Assembly: GCF_011762025.1 (NCBI RefSeq)
Contig: NZ_JAASQR010000003.1
Location: forward strand, 124,001-188,000
Length of the DNA stretch: 64,000 nucleotides
DNA from: Sphingobium vermicomposti
GTDB taxonomy: Bacteria > Pseudomonadota > Alphaproteobacteria > Sphingomonadales > Sphingomonadaceae
Direction: 5' to 3'
Under the pieces are notes generated by a model. That model worked only from the letters and a program-made list of their open reading frames with translations, did no database searches and had not been told where the DNA came from. Each line of letters opens with the position of its first letter. Positions within the stretch are counted from its first letter, which is position 1. The translations under genes were made by a program, and so were the position numbers. Below, one piece after another: positions 63,577-64,000 of this stretch.

Positions 63577-63649
63577 GCGGCTAAGACGAAGCGATGAATA
63601 GCCGTCCTCATCCTCCTCATGCCCCGCATGGGGAGGGAGATGGAACCGT

Positions 63650-64000
63650 TTACGGCAGATCCAGATGCAGAAACTGGTTAAAGCCGCTCTGGCCATATCC
63701 CCCGAACGCCGATCCATTTTCAAATCCTCGCCGCCGATAGAGAGCGAGCGCCGGTTCAAATGCAGGACCACTTCCGGTTTCAAGGCTCAACCGACGGACA
63801 TCCCGCGCAATCGCTGCGGAAATGATGGTCTCAAGGATGGCCGCGCCCGCTCCCATCCGCAGGAAATGCGGATGCGTTCGCATCGATTTGACCTCAGCCA
63901 AACCATCTTCCAACATCTTCATGGCACCAATGGCAGCGACGCGCCCATCGCGCCATGCCGTCCAGACCGTGACTTCAGGAACCTGTAAGCCGGAAATGTC
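63650..64000 (-). CDS. GNAT-family N-acetyltransferase (partial, N-terminus beyond the window)
   Basis: The last 116 residues are visible and the frame is open to the right edge. They contain the acetyl-CoA loop MRTHPHFLRMGAGAAILE (a variant of R/Q-x-x-G-x-G/A), and LSLETGSGPAFEPALALYRRRGF, typical of GNAT proteins. The substrate is unknown. Confidence 0.9.
   Translation of the reverse strand, partial: DISGLQVPEVTVWTAWRDGRVAAIGAMKMLEDGLAEVKSMRTHPHFLRMGAGAAILETIISAAIARDVRRLSLETGSGPAFEPALALYRRRGFENGSAFGGYGQSGFNQFLHLDLP

Overview
The window is a high-GC, gene-dense stretch of an alphaproteobacterial chromosome. Gene content and protein style point to a sphingomonad (Sphingomonadaceae, perhaps Sphingobium). 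The pointers are a zinc-ligand-poor DksA, TrcR/DUF1013, an RcdA/DUF1465 protein, DUF465 and DUF1192 small proteins, a type-2 ArgC, a gene transfer agent (GTA) cluster with DUF6127, and REP-like repeats of a type common in sphingomonads. No rRNA, tRNA, CRISPR array, integrase or insertion sequence was seen.

Left part (1-32.5 kb): housekeeping and envelope genes in short operons. In order these are tamA/tamB (outer-membrane assembly), an RcdA-like protein, two small DUF465 proteins, dksA with a PilZ protein, a serine-rich protein with a PEP-CTERM-like tail, a host-attachment-family protein, serS followed by an apparent surE remnant and a K+ channel, rimO, a lipoprotein, an M17 aminopeptidase, a MarR / NlpC-P60 / argC overlap group, a sorbosone-dehydrogenase-like protein, a DUF815 ATPase, tsaC, msrA, an acyl-CoA ligase behind a near-perfect 20-bp inverted repeat, trcR, a GT4 glycosyltransferase with an LpxH-like phosphoesterase, a quinone oxidoreductase, clpA, GST, a Bax-inhibitor-1 protein, thpR, sodC and an OmpA-family porin.

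Middle part (32.7-48.3 kb, minus strand): a nearly complete head-to-tail GTA structural cluster. It runs from a small terminase-like gene through large terminase, portal, DUF6127, prohead protease, capsid, connector, DUF3168, major tail protein, tail chaperones, tape measure, a fused gp12, gp13, gp14 peptidase and gp15 to a DUF2793 protein. Genes inside a block overlap by ATGA. Almost every boundary between blocks carries an intrinsic-terminator-like hairpin whose U-tract lies just ahead of the next ribosome-binding site. Two non-phage genes sit inside the cluster: one on the opposite strand, and one glycine-zipper gene with a decayed copy of its own 3' end beside it. The gp10-gp11 gap also holds REP-like repeats and a 42-nt pyrimidine tract.

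Right part (48.4-64 kb): a GST, a TonB-like protein, a YqaA/DedA membrane protein, lnt, metK (with an AT-rich inverted repeat in its leader), trmB, an SDR oxidoreductase, ndk, holC-pepA, and the lptD-surA-pdxA-rsmA operon known from many proteobacteria. A GNAT acetyltransferase is cut by the right edge. Envelope biogenesis (Tam, Lnt, LptD, SurA, OmpA) and translation or protein quality control (SerS, RimO, TsaC, TrmB, RsmA, ClpA) dominate outside the GTA.
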